Source of the DNA: Paenibacillus gallinarum
GTDB lineage: Bacteria; Bacillota; Bacilli; Paenibacillales; Paenibacillaceae
DNA: 64,000 bases
Assembly (NCBI RefSeq): GCF_014836635.1
Contig: NZ_JACSQL010000002.1
Coordinates: forward strand, 62,001-126,000
Direction of reading: 5' to 3'
Both the position numbers and the translations under genes were made by a program. Position 1 is the first letter of the stretch. Each line of letters starts with the position of its first letter. Shown here piece after piece: positions 1 to 8,402 of this stretch. The notes under the pieces are model-generated. The model worked only from the letters and a program-made list of their open reading frames with translations. It was not told the origin of the DNA and made no database searches.

Positions 1-399
1 GAAGCTTATCCTGAAGAAACGTTTGTGATTGGTGGACATTCACTTGGCGGAGCTATGGCTGCAAGGTTTGCAGCTAGTCATGCGGATGAACTTGTAGGTA
101 TGTTTTTACTAGGTGCTTATGCAGATGAAAAAGGAGATGTGAGTGATACATCGCTTTCTGTCATCAGTATTATTGGTGAAAAAGATGATGTGGTGAATCG
201 TGAGAATGTAGAGGTAGGCAGAGACTATCTTCCGCAAGATACAATCTATTACAATCTACCTGGAGGAAATCATGCACAGTATGGTGACTATGGTCTGCAA
301 AAAGGGGACGGCACCGCTGATATCACGATGGAAGAGCAGCTTACATTAACTGCTGATTCTCTTCTTTCTTGGATGGATCAGATACAATCCACAAAGTAA
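1..399 (+). CDS. alpha/beta hydrolase, C-terminal part (5' end outside window)
   Basis: The reading frame is open from base 1, so the gene starts upstream of the window; the internal GTG at 25 is not a start. The nucleophile elbow GGHSLGG appears at once, followed by a late GGNHAQYGDYG stretch carrying the expected catalytic His, and an acidic residue in IIGEKDDVVN between them. This order (Ser elbow, Asp, His) is that of alpha/beta-hydrolase fold enzymes, and the GGNHAQ(F/Y)GDYG ending resembles the small single-domain Abhydrolase_5 type group. Substrate unknown. A clear hairpin terminator follows the stop codon, so it is the last gene of its transcript. Confidence 0.85.
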   Translation, partial: EAYPEETFVIGGHSLGGAMAARFAASHADELVGMFLLGAYADEKGDVSDTSLSVISIIGEKDDVVNRENVEVGRDYLPQDTIYYNLPGGNHAQYGDYGLQKGDGTADITMEEQLTLTADSLLSWMDQIQSTK

Positions 400-429
400 G
401 GCAGTAATTTTATTGAAATTATAACTTTC

Positions 430-462
430 ATTCTGATCGGGTATCCGGTCAGAATTTTTTTT
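430..462 (+). terminator. rho-independent terminator of the hydrolase gene
   Basis: Arms ATTCTGATCGG and CCGGTCAGAAT pair across a short loop and are followed by eight T. Confidence 0.85.
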
Positions 463-529
463 GCATAAGATGTTGTATGATAAGGTGATGATTGTTTAAT
501 TATGGAATAGAAGAGGGGAGGATGTGGAG

Positions 530-1288
530 ATGGTTTTACTAAAGACAGAAAAGGCCGAGGCACACGTTTTAGGGATTTTGTTTGATAAAGATGGAACTCT
601 ACTTGATTTGAATAAGCTTTGGACGCCATGGGCCACATTTGTACTAGATCAATTAGAGAGGAAACTTGCTTCATTAGGACATTCTTTTACAGGGCATAGA
701 GATCAGGTACTGGGCACGCAGTATGACAATAGTGGTAGAGTCATTGGTTACGATGCACAAGGGCCGTTTGCCATTGCAACTGTAAGTGAATCTACGGCAG
801 TACTTGCCTGGCAGCTGTACGTAGCAGGAATGCCATGGAATGATGCAATTACCTATGTACGAATGATCAGCAGGCAGGCGATGAGTAAAGTTACGCAGGA
901 GCATGCTCATCCCACTCCAGGTCTAATCCCTTTTCTTATGAAATGCCGTGAAAAAGGAATACGACTCGGCGTTGTAACATCGGATGCAAGGGATACGGCA
1001 GAGCATCATTTAAGATGGCTTGGGATATTAGATTATTTTGATGTTATAATCGGATATGATCAGGTAAAGAACAGTAAACCTCATCCGGAAAGTGCTCATG
1101 TTGCCTGTGCCAAGCTTGGCTTATCTCCGCAAGATTGTGCCGTTATTGGTGACAGTAATGGAGATATGCAGATGGCTAAGAGTGCAGAGTCAGCCCTTGC
1201 TGTTGGCTTAGTGCAATCACATGATCCGTTTTATTTACATGATGCGGATACAGTGATTACGAATTTTACGCAAATATCGCTTGAATAG
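530..1288 (+). CDS. HAD-superfamily hydrolase (phosphatase-like)
   Basis: All four HAD motifs are visible in order: DKDGTLLD near residue 20 (nucleophile and acid/base Asp), TSD in the middle, the Lys of NSKPHPES, and GDSNGDMQMA with the acidic metal ligands. The helical cap between motifs I and II fits the phosphoglycolate phosphatase/beta-phosphoglucomutase-like subfamily I. About 252 residues. An in-frame GTG at 524 sits only 2 bases after the AGAGGGGAGG ribosome binding site, so ATG 530 (8-base spacing) is chosen. A sirtuin gene follows 27 bases downstream, probably in one transcript. Substrate cannot be read from sequence. Confidence 0.85.
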   Translation: MVLLKTEKAEAHVLGILFDKDGTLLDLNKLWTPWATFVLDQLERKLASLGHSFTGHRDQVLGTQYDNSGRVIGYDAQGPFAIATVSESTAVLAWQLYVAGMPWNDAITYVRMISRQAMSKVTQEHAHPTPGLIPFLMKCREKGIRLGVVTSDARDTAEHHLRWLGILDYFDVIIGYDQVKNSKPHPESAHVACAKLGLSPQDCAVIGDSNGDMQMAKSAESALAVGLVQSHDPFYLHDADTVITNFTQISLE

Positions 1289-1315
1289 AATTTTTATGGA
1301 ATGGAGTGCACTTTC

Positions 1316-2056
1316 ATGATGGAACCCGTTGAACAATTAACAACCTGGATAAAGCAAAGTTCCAAAATCGTTTTTTTTGGCGGCGCAGGTACTTCCACGG
1401 AAAGTGGTATTCCTGATTTTCGCTCTGCGGCTGGAATTTATCAAACAGAACAGCATTCTCCGTATTCACCCGAAGAACTATTAAGTATCGATTTTTTCAA
1501 ACTGCACCCCGATATTTTTTATGATTTCTACCGTAATAAAATGCTGCACCCGGATGCAATACCAAGTGGAGCACACCGTCTGCTGGCTCGTCTTGAAAAA
1601 GAAGGGAAGATGACGGCTGTCATTACCCAGAATATTGATGGGCTTCATCAAGCAGCAGGGAGTAAAATTGTGCATGAATTACACGGCTCTGTTCATCGCA
1701 ACTACTGCATGGATTGCTCTAAATTTTATCATTTGAATTATATCCTGCAATCGGGGAGCGGAGTGCCTTACTGTGAAAAATGTGGCGGTATCGTAAAACC
1801 GGATGTCGTGCTCTACGGAGAATCGCTCGATCAAGGTACGCTGTATCATGCCGTTGATGCCTTATCGGATGCGGATTTGCTTATCATTGGCGGTACCTCG
1901 CTAACCGTGCAGCCTGCTGCACAGCTCGTGACGTATTTTCAAGGGAAGCACATCGCACTCTTAAATGCTACGCCTACACCATACGATAACAAAGCAGATC
2001 TTCTCATTACGGATCCGATCGGTAAAGTGATGGATCAAGTAAATGCACTATTGTAG
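1316..2056 (+). CDS. cobB: NAD-dependent protein deacylase, sirtuin (Sir2/CobB family)
   Basis: Removes acyl groups from protein lysines using NAD+. The NAD-binding GAGTSTESGIPDFR is at residues 23-36, QNIDGLH at 105-111, and the catalytic His in LHGS at about 123. Four Cys of a structural zinc site are at about 131, 134, 153 and 156 (CMDC...CEKC), and GTSLTVQPA completes the Rossmann fold. About 246 residues, a usual bacterial size. An upstream in-frame ATG at 1301 has no ribosome site; GGAGTG at 1303-1308 suits ATG 1316. In Bacillus the SrtN enzyme of this type acts on acetyl-CoA synthetase; whether that holds here is inference. Confidence 0.93.
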   Translation: MMEPVEQLTTWIKQSSKIVFFGGAGTSTESGIPDFRSAAGIYQTEQHSPYSPEELLSIDFFKLHPDIFYDFYRNKMLHPDAIPSGAHRLLARLEKEGKMTAVITQNIDGLHQAAGSKIVHELHGSVHRNYCMDCSKFYHLNYILQSGSGVPYCEKCGGIVKPDVVLYGESLDQGTLYHAVDALSDADLLIIGGTSLTVQPAAQLVTYFQGKHIALLNATPTPYDNKADLLITDPIGKVMDQVNALL

Positions 2057-2070
2057 AGAAAGGTTACACT

Positions 2071-2108
2071 AGAGCCTGTCTTGAATTTTCAAGATAGGCT
2101 TATATTTA
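2071..2108 (+). terminator. hairpin after the sirtuin gene
   Basis: A 13-base arm AGCCTGTCTTGAA pairs with TTCAAGATAGGCT at 2088-2100. The following TATATTTAT is U-rich but not a clean U tract, so termination may be partial. Confidence 0.6.
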
Positions 2109-2118
2109 TGGCCCTCAT

Positions 2119-2132
2119 TGTAAACGTTTTCT
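2119..2132 (+). promoter_or_regulatory. candidate cre site (CcpA) before the aldo/keto reductase gene
   Basis: TGTAAACGTTTTCT matches 13 of 14 positions of the cre consensus TGWAANCGNTNWCA, with only the final base off. It lies about 80 bases before the start codon. Binding is inferred. Confidence 0.5.
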
Positions 2133-2213
2133 TGCTTAGAATGGAGGTAAGGTCTATCATAAACAGTAGAAATGAATGGTGTGGCATGAGGAATAGGGAG
2201 AGGATGAACAATA

Positions 2214-3215
2214 ATGGTATATATAGCGAATGAAGCAAGATATGAGACGATGACATATAATCGTCTGGGACGCTCAGGATTGAAATTGCCTGCCATCTCA
2301 CTTGGACTCTGGCACAACTTTGGTGGAATTAATAGTGTAGAGAACGGTCGTGAGATGATTCGCACCGCTTTTGATTTAGGGATTACTCATTTTGATTTAG
2401 CTAACAATTATGGACCTCCTCCTGGATCAGCAGAGGAGATGTTTGGCCAAGTACTTGCGAGTGATCTATTACCCTACCGGGATGAGCTTGTGATTTCTAC
2501 TAAAGCGGGATATCACATGTGGGCAGGACCTTATGGGGAATGGGGTTCACGTAAATACTTAATATCAAGCCTTGATCAGAGCCTGAAACGAATGGGACTA
2601 GATTATGTAGACATTTTTTACTCTCATCGTTTTGATCCAGATACTCCGCTAGAGGAAACGATGCAGGCACTAGACCATATTGTTCGTTCGGGAAAAGCCT
2701 TATATGTTGGAATTTCTAACTACTCTGCGGATCAGACCAAAGAAGCGGTTCGTATTCTAAATGGACTGGGCACTCCGCTATTAATCCACCAGCCGAGATA
2801 TTCGATGCTTGATCGCTGGATTGAAAGTGGACTTCAGGATGTACTCGAGGAAAACGGAGTAGGAAGCATTGCTTTTTGTCCATTAGAGCAAGGGGTTCTT
2901 ACGAGTAAGTATTTGAATGGGATTCCTGACAATTCAAGAGCAAAAAGTTCGTCAGTATTCTTGAACGAAAATCAAATCACTCCTCAGACGCTGCGCAAAG
3001 TACGCGCACTCAATCAGATTGCAGCATCAAGAGGACAAAGTCTGGCCCAGTTTGCTCTTGCGTGGGTACTTCGCGGTGGAAAAGTCACCTCTGCTCTTAT
3101 AGGGGCGAGCCGCCCTAGTCAGATTAAGGAGAATGTTGATGCTCTGCAAAATCTCAATTTTTCTTCAGAAGAGCTAGAACGAATCGAGAATATTCTTCGA
3201 GACAATGAATCCTAG
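2214..3215 (+). CDS. aldo/keto reductase, YghZ/Gpr-like
   Basis: NADPH-dependent carbonyl reductase with a (beta/alpha)8 barrel. The N-terminus RLGRSGLKLPAISLGLWHNFG, the Tyr-bearing DLANNYGPPPGSAE (the loop insert typical of YghZ-type enzymes), the Lys of ISTKAGYHMW and the His of YSHRFDPDTP give the Asp-Tyr-Lys-His tetrad. LIGASRPSQIKEN near the end is the nucleotide-binding segment. 333 residues, family length. AGGGAGAGG at 2195-2203 supports ATG 2214. YghZ is known to reduce L-glyceraldehyde 3-phosphate; the in vivo substrate here is not known. It stands alone between two terminators with a cre-like site upstream. Confidence 0.9.
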   Translation: MVYIANEARYETMTYNRLGRSGLKLPAISLGLWHNFGGINSVENGREMIRTAFDLGITHFDLANNYGPPPGSAEEMFGQVLASDLLPYRDELVISTKAGYHMWAGPYGEWGSRKYLISSLDQSLKRMGLDYVDIFYSHRFDPDTPLEETMQALDHIVRSGKALYVGISNYSADQTKEAVRILNGLGTPLLIHQPRYSMLDRWIESGLQDVLEENGVGSIAFCPLEQGVLTSKYLNGIPDNSRAKSSSVFLNENQITPQTLRKVRALNQIAASRGQSLAQFALAWVLRGGKVTSALIGASRPSQIKENVDALQNLNFSSEELERIENILRDNES

Positions 3216-3254
3216 GACTGCACTTATATAGACGAATGAACATGATAAATTAAT

Positions 3255-3294
3255 AAAAAATCCTGCCTTGTGTGATCTCGGGGCAGGATTTTTT
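3255..3294. terminator. bidirectional terminator between converging genes
   Basis: AAAAAATCCTGCC pairs with GGCAGGATTTTTT, giving A and T tracts on both sides. It serves the aldo/keto reductase gene and the converging AraC-type gene. Confidence 0.9.
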
Positions 3295-3300
3295 GGGTGT

Positions 3301-4188
3301 TCAAGGAAATGAATTTTTGTCGCCGGGATGCGCTTGCACCTGCTTTCGATAGGCAGTTGGTGATTGTTTGTAAAAACGCTTAAATTGCCTTGAAAAGTAG
3401 AGGGCATCCGGTAACCCGACCGAAGCAGAAACCTGTTCCACAGATAACTCGGGTCTTTCTCGCAGCAGTTGTCTTGATTTATCGATTCTTAGTTTGAGCA
3501 GGTAGGTTACAGGAGAGAATCCCGTTTCTTTTTTGAAAATACGAGAGAGGTAGGCCCGATTATACCCAAGACTGGAACACATTTGTTCTATAGAGATGGG
3601 ATGAGCATACTGCGTCGACATGTACTGGATCATTTGCTTGACTGTTCCTCCGACTCTTGCATCCACAAGTGGCAATGCCGATTCTAAAAGAAGCCGTTCT
3701 TTAGCTAGAGCGAAAACAAGATACAAGCATCCTAAGGAGGTAAGGTGAGAACTCTCTTTTTTCTCGTAAAAGGCCTCTTGCATCGATCCGAGGAGCTTCG
3801 AGAATTGTTCTTGTTCTCCTGCAGATGACACGGGCAAGTCTAATGTGAATCCAGTATATCGTACTTGTTCATCGGCTTCTGTCCCTGTAAAAGCAATCCA
3901 CCGATAACGCCAAGGTTCTTTCTCATCAGATACATAGCTTACGAGCTGAGAAGGATGAATAAGAAACAGATCCCCTTTTTTTAAATGGTAGGTGTGATGT
4001 TCCGTCTTATAGATCCCTTTTCCAGACTCAATGTAATGAAGAAGGTAGTAATCATAAATTTTAGGCCCAAGTGCATGACTTGGCTTGGTTTGACTTTCTC
4101 CTGCAAACAGAACGTGCAAAGAACTATTCTCGTAAGAAACTGGATTAGAAGCTATAGAATACGTATATGAAATTTCGTTTTGCATCAT
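3301..4188 (-). CDS. AraC-family transcriptional regulator with cupin sensor domain
   Basis: Residues about 20-160 form a cupin-like ligand domain (YYLLHYIESGKGIYKTEHHTYHLKKGDLFLIHPSQ); about 195-290 carry two helix-turn-helix units (SIEQMCSSLGYNRAYLSRIFKKETGFSP and LSVEQVSASVGLPDALYFSRQFKRFYKQSPTAYR). 295 residues, usual for AraC regulators of sugar genes. AAGGGAGAG at 4199-4207 supports ATG 4188 (a second ATG follows directly). A TATAAT -10 lies at 4235-4240 on the minus strand. It is divergent from galKET, so it is a natural candidate for regulating galactose genes, though no inducer can be inferred from sequence. Confidence 0.9.
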   Translation of the reverse strand: MMQNEISYTYSIASNPVSYENSSLHVLFAGESQTKPSHALGPKIYDYYLLHYIESGKGIYKTEHHTYHLKKGDLFLIHPSQLVSYVSDEKEPWRYRWIAFTGTEADEQVRYTGFTLDLPVSSAGEQEQFSKLLGSMQEAFYEKKESSHLTSLGCLYLVFALAKERLLLESALPLVDARVGGTVKQMIQYMSTQYAHPISIEQMCSSLGYNRAYLSRIFKKETGFSPVTYLLKLRIDKSRQLLRERPELSVEQVSASVGLPDALYFSRQFKRFYKQSPTAYRKQVQAHPGDKNSFP

Positions 4189-4234
4189 GGGAATGGGCTC
4201 TCCCTTATGGATTTATCTAGTTATTGATATAAGG

Positions 4235-4268
4235 ATTATACCATAAAAAACAGGGTGAACACGCCCTG
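4235..4268 (-). promoter_or_regulatory. promoter region of the AraC-type gene with a hairpin upstream
   Basis: TATAAT on the minus strand at 4235-4240. Just upstream an imperfect inverted repeat CAGGGTG/CGCCCTG (about 4251-4268), followed on the minus strand by six T, could be an operator or a terminator shielding the gene from upstream transcription. The -35 element is not clear. Confidence 0.4.
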
Positions 4269-4339
4269 AATACCAATGTTTTCCATGTATAGTTTTATTT
4301 GAAGGTCACATTTGTCCATATATAAAACACATCACTACA

Positions 4340-4368
4340 TTACCATGTGTAACGCTTTCAAGTATACT
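4340..4368 (+). promoter_or_regulatory. galKET promoter with cre-like element in the spacer
   Basis: TTACCA (4340-4345) and TATACT (4363-4368) are separated by 17 bases. TGTAACGCTTTCA at 4348-4360 lies between them; its right half CGCTTTCA fits the cre half site CGNTNWCA, but the left half lacks one base. This placement would suit carbon catabolite repression of galactose genes, with the imperfect match as the main doubt. Confidence 0.45.
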
Positions 4369-4411
4369 AAACCTATAAATCAAAACAACTTATACAAGAG
4401 GTGATATACCC

Positions 4412-5590
4412 GTGAACGTGCAAAATCTTACAGCTTCTTTTATTAACCAGTACGGTAACAGCTCTTCTGACATTCGTGTATTTTATGCTCCGGGACGTGT
4501 AAATCTGATCGGTGAACATATTGATTATAACGGCGGTTATGTACTGCCAGCAGCACTTGAATTTGGTACAACTTTGCTCATTCGCGAGCGTGATGATGAC
4601 GAAATTCACTTTTTCTCTACCAATATTCCTTATACAGCGTCTGTTAAAGTAGGTGAAATTGGTGCTTCCAAGACAGAAGAGTGGATCGATTATCCAGTGG
4701 GTGTCATGGTTGAATTGAAAAAAGCAGGAACTCCCGTAACAAAAGGATATGACCTGTTATTCCATGGCGAAATTCCGAATGGAGCAGGATTGTCTTCTTC
4801 CGCTTCGCTAGAAGTTCTTACTGGATTTGCACTGCTAACGATGGAAGGCGGTAAGATCGATACGGTAGAACTTTCCCTTCTTTCTCAACGTGCGGAGAAC
4901 CAGTATGTTGGAGTAAACAGCGGTATTATGGATCAGTTTGCGGTTGCAAACGGGGCAAAAGATCATGCGATTTTGCTAATGTGCGATACGCTGGAATACA
5001 AACATGTTCCTTTCCAAACCGGCTCTTACAAGCTCGTTATTGGTAACACGAACAAACGCCGGGGATTGGTAGATTCCGCATATAACGAACGCCGCGAACA
5101 ATGTGATCGTTCTCTTTCCATTCTGAAAGAACATGTACCGTCACTCGAGTATCTTGCTGAGCTGAAGCCAGAACAATATGAGCAGCTCGAAGTACATCTT
5201 GGAGAACAAGTACTGAAAAACCGGACTAGACACGTTGTAGAAGAAAATGCACGTGTACTTGCTTCTGTTGAAGCACTCCGTGCGAACGACCTTACGACAT
5301 TCGGTCAACTGATGAACGCTTCTCATGACTCCCTTCGTGATTTGTATGAAGTAAGCTGTACAGAACTCGACGTCATGGTAGAAGAAGCACGTAAGATTCC
5401 AGGAACACTCGGTGCTAGAATGACAGGTGCAGGATTTGGCGGATGTACGGTATCTCTTGTACATGAAGATGATGTAGAGCGTTTTGTTAAGGAAGTAGGA
5501 ACTGCCTATAAAGAGCGTACAGGTCTTGAAGGCGAATTCTATGTATGTGGTGTTGGCGATGGAGTTAAAGAATGGGACGGGGAGGAATAA
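4412..5590 (+). CDS. galK: galactokinase
   Basis: Phosphorylates galactose with ATP to galactose 1-phosphate, first step of the Leloir pathway, in the cytoplasm. GHMP-kinase motifs are clear: PGRVNLIGEHIDYNGGYVLP near residues 27-46 (galactokinase signature), NGAGLSSSASLEV (ATP-binding glycine/serine loop), GIMDQFAVANG with the catalytic Asp, and MTGAGFGGCTVSLV near the C-terminus. 392 residues, family length. AAGAGGTGAT at 4396-4404 supports the GTG start at 4412. First gene of galK-galE-galT with gaps of only 3 and 4 bases. Confidence 0.97.
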   Translation: MNVQNLTASFINQYGNSSSDIRVFYAPGRVNLIGEHIDYNGGYVLPAALEFGTTLLIRERDDDEIHFFSTNIPYTASVKVGEIGASKTEEWIDYPVGVMVELKKAGTPVTKGYDLLFHGEIPNGAGLSSSASLEVLTGFALLTMEGGKIDTVELSLLSQRAENQYVGVNSGIMDQFAVANGAKDHAILLMCDTLEYKHVPFQTGSYKLVIGNTNKRRGLVDSAYNERREQCDRSLSILKEHVPSLEYLAELKPEQYEQLEVHLGEQVLKNRTRHVVEENARVLASVEALRANDLTTFGQLMNASHDSLRDLYEVSCTELDVMVEEARKIPGTLGARMTGAGFGGCTVSLVHEDDVERFVKEVGTAYKERTGLEGEFYVCGVGDGVKEWDGEE

Positions 5591-5593
5591 AAA

Positions 5594-6595
5594 ATGGCGA
5601 TTTTAGTTACAGGTGGAGCAGGATATATTGGATCTCATACGGTGGCGGCACTCCTTGAACGCGGAGAAGAAGTAGTCGTAGTGGATAACTTACAGACAGG
5701 GCACCGTGAAGCGATACTTGGTGGAGCTTTTTACGAAGGCGACTTGCGAGACAAAGCATTTTTGGATCAGGTGTTTGCGGAGAATAAGATTGAAGCAGTT
5801 ATCCATTTTGCAGCGAATTCACTGGTTGGTGAAAGCATGCAGAATCCGGCAAAATATTATGACAATAACGTATTTGGTACATTAACTCTTCTTGAAGCAA
5901 TGAATAACGCAGGGGTTAGCAAAATCGTATTCTCTTCCACAGCTGCTACCTACGGCGAGCCGGAGAAAGTACCGATTGAAGAAACAGATCGTACCGAACC
6001 TACGAATGTATATGGTGAGACGAAGCTCATGATGGAACGCATGATGTCTTGGTTTGATAAAGTACTCGGCATTAAGTATGTATCCCTTCGTTACTTTAAT
6101 GCAGCAGGTGCTCATAAGGATGGGAAAATTGGGGAAGATCATCAGCCGGAAAGCCATCTGATCCCGTTGGTACTGCAAACTGCACTTGGACAACGCAAAC
6201 AAATTGCTATTTTCGGTGATGATTATAAAACGGAAGACGGTACTTGTATTCGTGACTACATCCATGTGAGCGATCTGGCAGATGCGCATTTGCGGGCTGT
6301 AGATTATCTTCGCAAGGGCGAAGAAAGCAATGTATTCAACTTAGGAAACGGCACAGGATTCAGTGTTAAAGAAGTAATCGAAACTGCGAAAAAAGTGACA
6401 GGCCTTGAAATTCCAGTTGTCATGGAACCACGCAGAGCAGGAGATCCAGCAGTCCTTGTAGCTTCTTCATCAAAAGCTCGTTCTGTTCTCGGGTGGGAAC
6501 CTAAATATACGAATCTAGAAGACGTGATCGCGAGCGCATGGGGCTGGCACCAGTCTCATCCGGAAGGTTATAGTACGAACAAAAAAGGAGAGTAA
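5594..6595 (+). CDS. galE: UDP-glucose 4-epimerase
   Basis: Interconverts UDP-galactose and UDP-glucose with bound NAD+. The Rossmann motif [10 protein letters not shown] is at residues 7-16, followed by the SSTAATYG segment with the catalytic Ser/Thr, and [11 protein letters not shown] with the Tyr-XXX-Lys pair of short-chain dehydrogenase-type epimerases. [17 protein letters not shown] is the usual C-terminal substrate region. 333 residues. The ribosome site lies in the end of galK (GGGGAGGAATAAAA before ATG), so translation is likely coupled. Confidence 0.97.
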   Translation: MAILVTGGAGYIGSHTVAALLERGEEVVVVDNLQTGHREAILGGAFYEGDLRDKAFLDQVFAENKIEAVIHFAANSLVGESMQNPAKYYDNNVFGTLTLLEAMNNAGVSKIVFSSTAATYGEPEKVPIEETDRTEPTNVYGETKLMMERMMSWFDKVLGIKYVSLRYFNAAGAHKDGKIGEDHQPESHLIPLVLQTALGQRKQIAIFGDDYKTEDGTCIRDYIHVSDLADAHLRAVDYLRKGEESNVFNLGNGTGFSVKEVIETAKKVTGLEIPVVMEPRRAGDPAVLVASSSKARSVLGWEPKYTNLEDVIASAWGWHQSHPEGYSTNKKGE

Positions 6596-6599
6596 GTCA

Positions 6600-8225
6600 A
6601 TGTCTGATATGAATATGAACGCCGGTGCAGGAACAACTAAAGAAATTTCACAGTCCTTATCAGCTGCAGAAGAAGCGCTTCATGCCATTGAAAGGCTGGT
6701 ATTGTTTGCTCACAGACACACCCTTATAGAAGATGCAGATGTAGATTACAGCCGCAATCAGCTGCTTAGCTTGTTTCAATTCGATGAGCCTTTTGCAGGA
6801 GAGGTAGATAAGTCCGAACTTTCCGGACCGCAGCCTGTTCTCGATATTCTGATTGATTATGGTGCCCAGATTGGACTGATCCCAGAGAATACGGATACCT
6901 ATCGTGATTTGCTCGATGCTCAGATCATGGGTCTTCTTATGGCCCGTCCATCTGAGGTAATTCGAGAGTTCCGTGAGAATGAGTCGAAATCAGGAATTCA
7001 GGCGGCTACGGATCGTTTCTACCAACTGTCAATTGATTCTAATTATATTCGGATGGAACGAGTTAAGAAGAATGTGTACTGGAAACAGTCTACAGAGTAT
7101 GGCGACATGGAGATTACAATCAATCTATCCAAGCCGGAAAAAAGTCCGAAAGAGATTGCAATGGCAAAACTTTTGCCACCTCCTGTTTATCCAAAATGTC
7201 AGTTATGCCGGGAGAATGTAGGCTATCGGGGCCGGATTAACCATCCAGCTCGTCAGAATCTCAGAACGATTCCGTTAACTATGAATCAAGAAAAATGGTT
7301 GTTCCAGTACTCACCGTATGTGTATTACAACGAACACTGTATCGTGTTCCATCATGATCATGTACCGATGAAACTGACTAAGGATACCCTTCGCCGTTTG
7401 CTGGGGTTTGTTGATCAGTATCCGCATTATTTTATTGGATCCAATGCTGATCTTCCCATCGTTGGCGGAAGTATTCTAACGCACGATCACTTCCAGGGAG
7501 GACGTCATACATTCCCAATTCAGAAGGCCGTACAGGAAGCTGTATTTACGAGTGAAAAAGCTCCAGAAGTGAAGCTTAGTCTTGTGAAATGGCCTATGTC
7601 TGTGCTTCGTCTGACGTCCGAAAGTCCTGATGCGCTTCTTGAAACAGGAAATGAAATTTACGAGGCGTGGAAGGAATACAGTGATGCTACAGTTGATATC
7701 TTGTCACATACAGAGGGAAGCGGAGAACGGATACCTCATAACACGGTAACTCCTATTGTTCGCCGTACAGAAGATGGGCAGTATGAAATGGATTTAGTAC
7801 TGCGTAATAACCGTACGAGCAGCGAGTATCCAGACGGAATCTTCCATCCGCATCCAGAGATGCATCACCTTAAAAAAGAGAACATCGGCCTAATCGAAGT
7901 TATGGGACTAGCTATTTTGCCAGGTCGTTTAAAAGAAGAACTTGATCTCATTGCAGACATGCTAGCAGGAAATCATGAACTTAGACAAGAAACGGTAAGC
8001 AATGAGCAATCTGTCCTTTATAAACACAGAGTATGGATTGATGAGCTTGCAGATAAATATGGAACCTCCTTATCCAAGGAGGAAGCAGTGGGTAAGGTTC
8101 AAGAAGAAGCGGGTATTAAATTTGCTAAGATTCTCGAACATGCCGGCGTATTTAAACGGGATGAAGCAGGTAAAGCCGCATTCCGGCGTTTTGTACAACA
8201 TGTTGGTTTTACAGAACTAAACTAA
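6600..8225 (+). CDS. galT: UDP-glucose--hexose-1-phosphate uridylyltransferase, class II (Firmicutes type)
   Basis: Transfers UMP from UDP-glucose to galactose 1-phosphate, giving UDP-galactose and glucose 1-phosphate. At 541 residues it is the long Firmicutes class rather than the roughly 350-residue E. coli class. Visible marks: CQLCRENVGYRGRINHPARQN (GalT-type Cys/Asn loop), FIGSNADLPIVGGSILTHDHFQGGRH (active-site His cluster) and PHNTVTPIVRR. AAGGAGAGT about 8 bases before ATG 6600 supports the start. Last gene of the galKET operon, followed by a strong terminator. Confidence 0.96.
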   Translation: MSDMNMNAGAGTTKEISQSLSAAEEALHAIERLVLFAHRHTLIEDADVDYSRNQLLSLFQFDEPFAGEVDKSELSGPQPVLDILIDYGAQIGLIPENTDTYRDLLDAQIMGLLMARPSEVIREFRENESKSGIQAATDRFYQLSIDSNYIRMERVKKNVYWKQSTEYGDMEITINLSKPEKSPKEIAMAKLLPPPVYPKCQLCRENVGYRGRINHPARQNLRTIPLTMNQEKWLFQYSPYVYYNEHCIVFHHDHVPMKLTKDTLRRLLGFVDQYPHYFIGSNADLPIVGGSILTHDHFQGGRHTFPIQKAVQEAVFTSEKAPEVKLSLVKWPMSVLRLTSESPDALLETGNEIYEAWKEYSDATVDILSHTEGSGERIPHNTVTPIVRRTEDGQYEMDLVLRNNRTSSEYPDGIFHPHPEMHHLKKENIGLIEVMGLAILPGRLKEELDLIADMLAGNHELRQETVSNEQSVLYKHRVWIDELADKYGTSLSKEEAVGKVQEEAGIKFAKILEHAGVFKRDEAGKAAFRRFVQHVGFTELN

Positions 8226-8228
8226 CCA

Positions 8229-8264
8229 TAAAGCACACCTTCGATCGAGGGTGTGCTTTATTCT
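8229..8264 (+). terminator. terminator of galKET
   Basis: AAAGCACACCTTCGATCG pairs with CGAGGGTGTGCTTT, followed by ATTCT; a 10-base GC-containing stem but a short U tract. Confidence 0.75.
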
Positions 8265-8311
8265 AATGTTACTTTAAATCTAGTATTCTTTCGTTTGAAA
8301 GGTCTATAAAT

Positions 8312-8359
8312 TTGTTTTACTATACTTTGGCAATTATAATGAGAGAACGTCATTATAAT
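8312..8359 (+). promoter_or_regulatory. promoter with overlapping perfect inverted repeat before the alcohol dehydrogenase gene
   Basis: TTGTTT (8312-8317), 17-base spacer, TATAAT (8335-8340). ATTATAATGA (8333-8342) and TCATTATAAT (8350-8359) are perfect 10-base arms with a 7-base centre, covering the -10 element and the expected start point. That is the position of a repressor operator. The arms resemble TTATAAT-type metal/peroxide boxes, but the spacing does not fit PerR or Fur boxes. Confidence 0.6.
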
Positions 8360-8402
8360 ATAGGCGCTATTCTTTTAAACCAATCTGGAGGCGATTCTCA
8401 CG

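Noticed and set aside
5882..6289. 135-codon open frame antisense to galE
   Set aside because: Fully within galE, no ribosome site, no recognisable motif.
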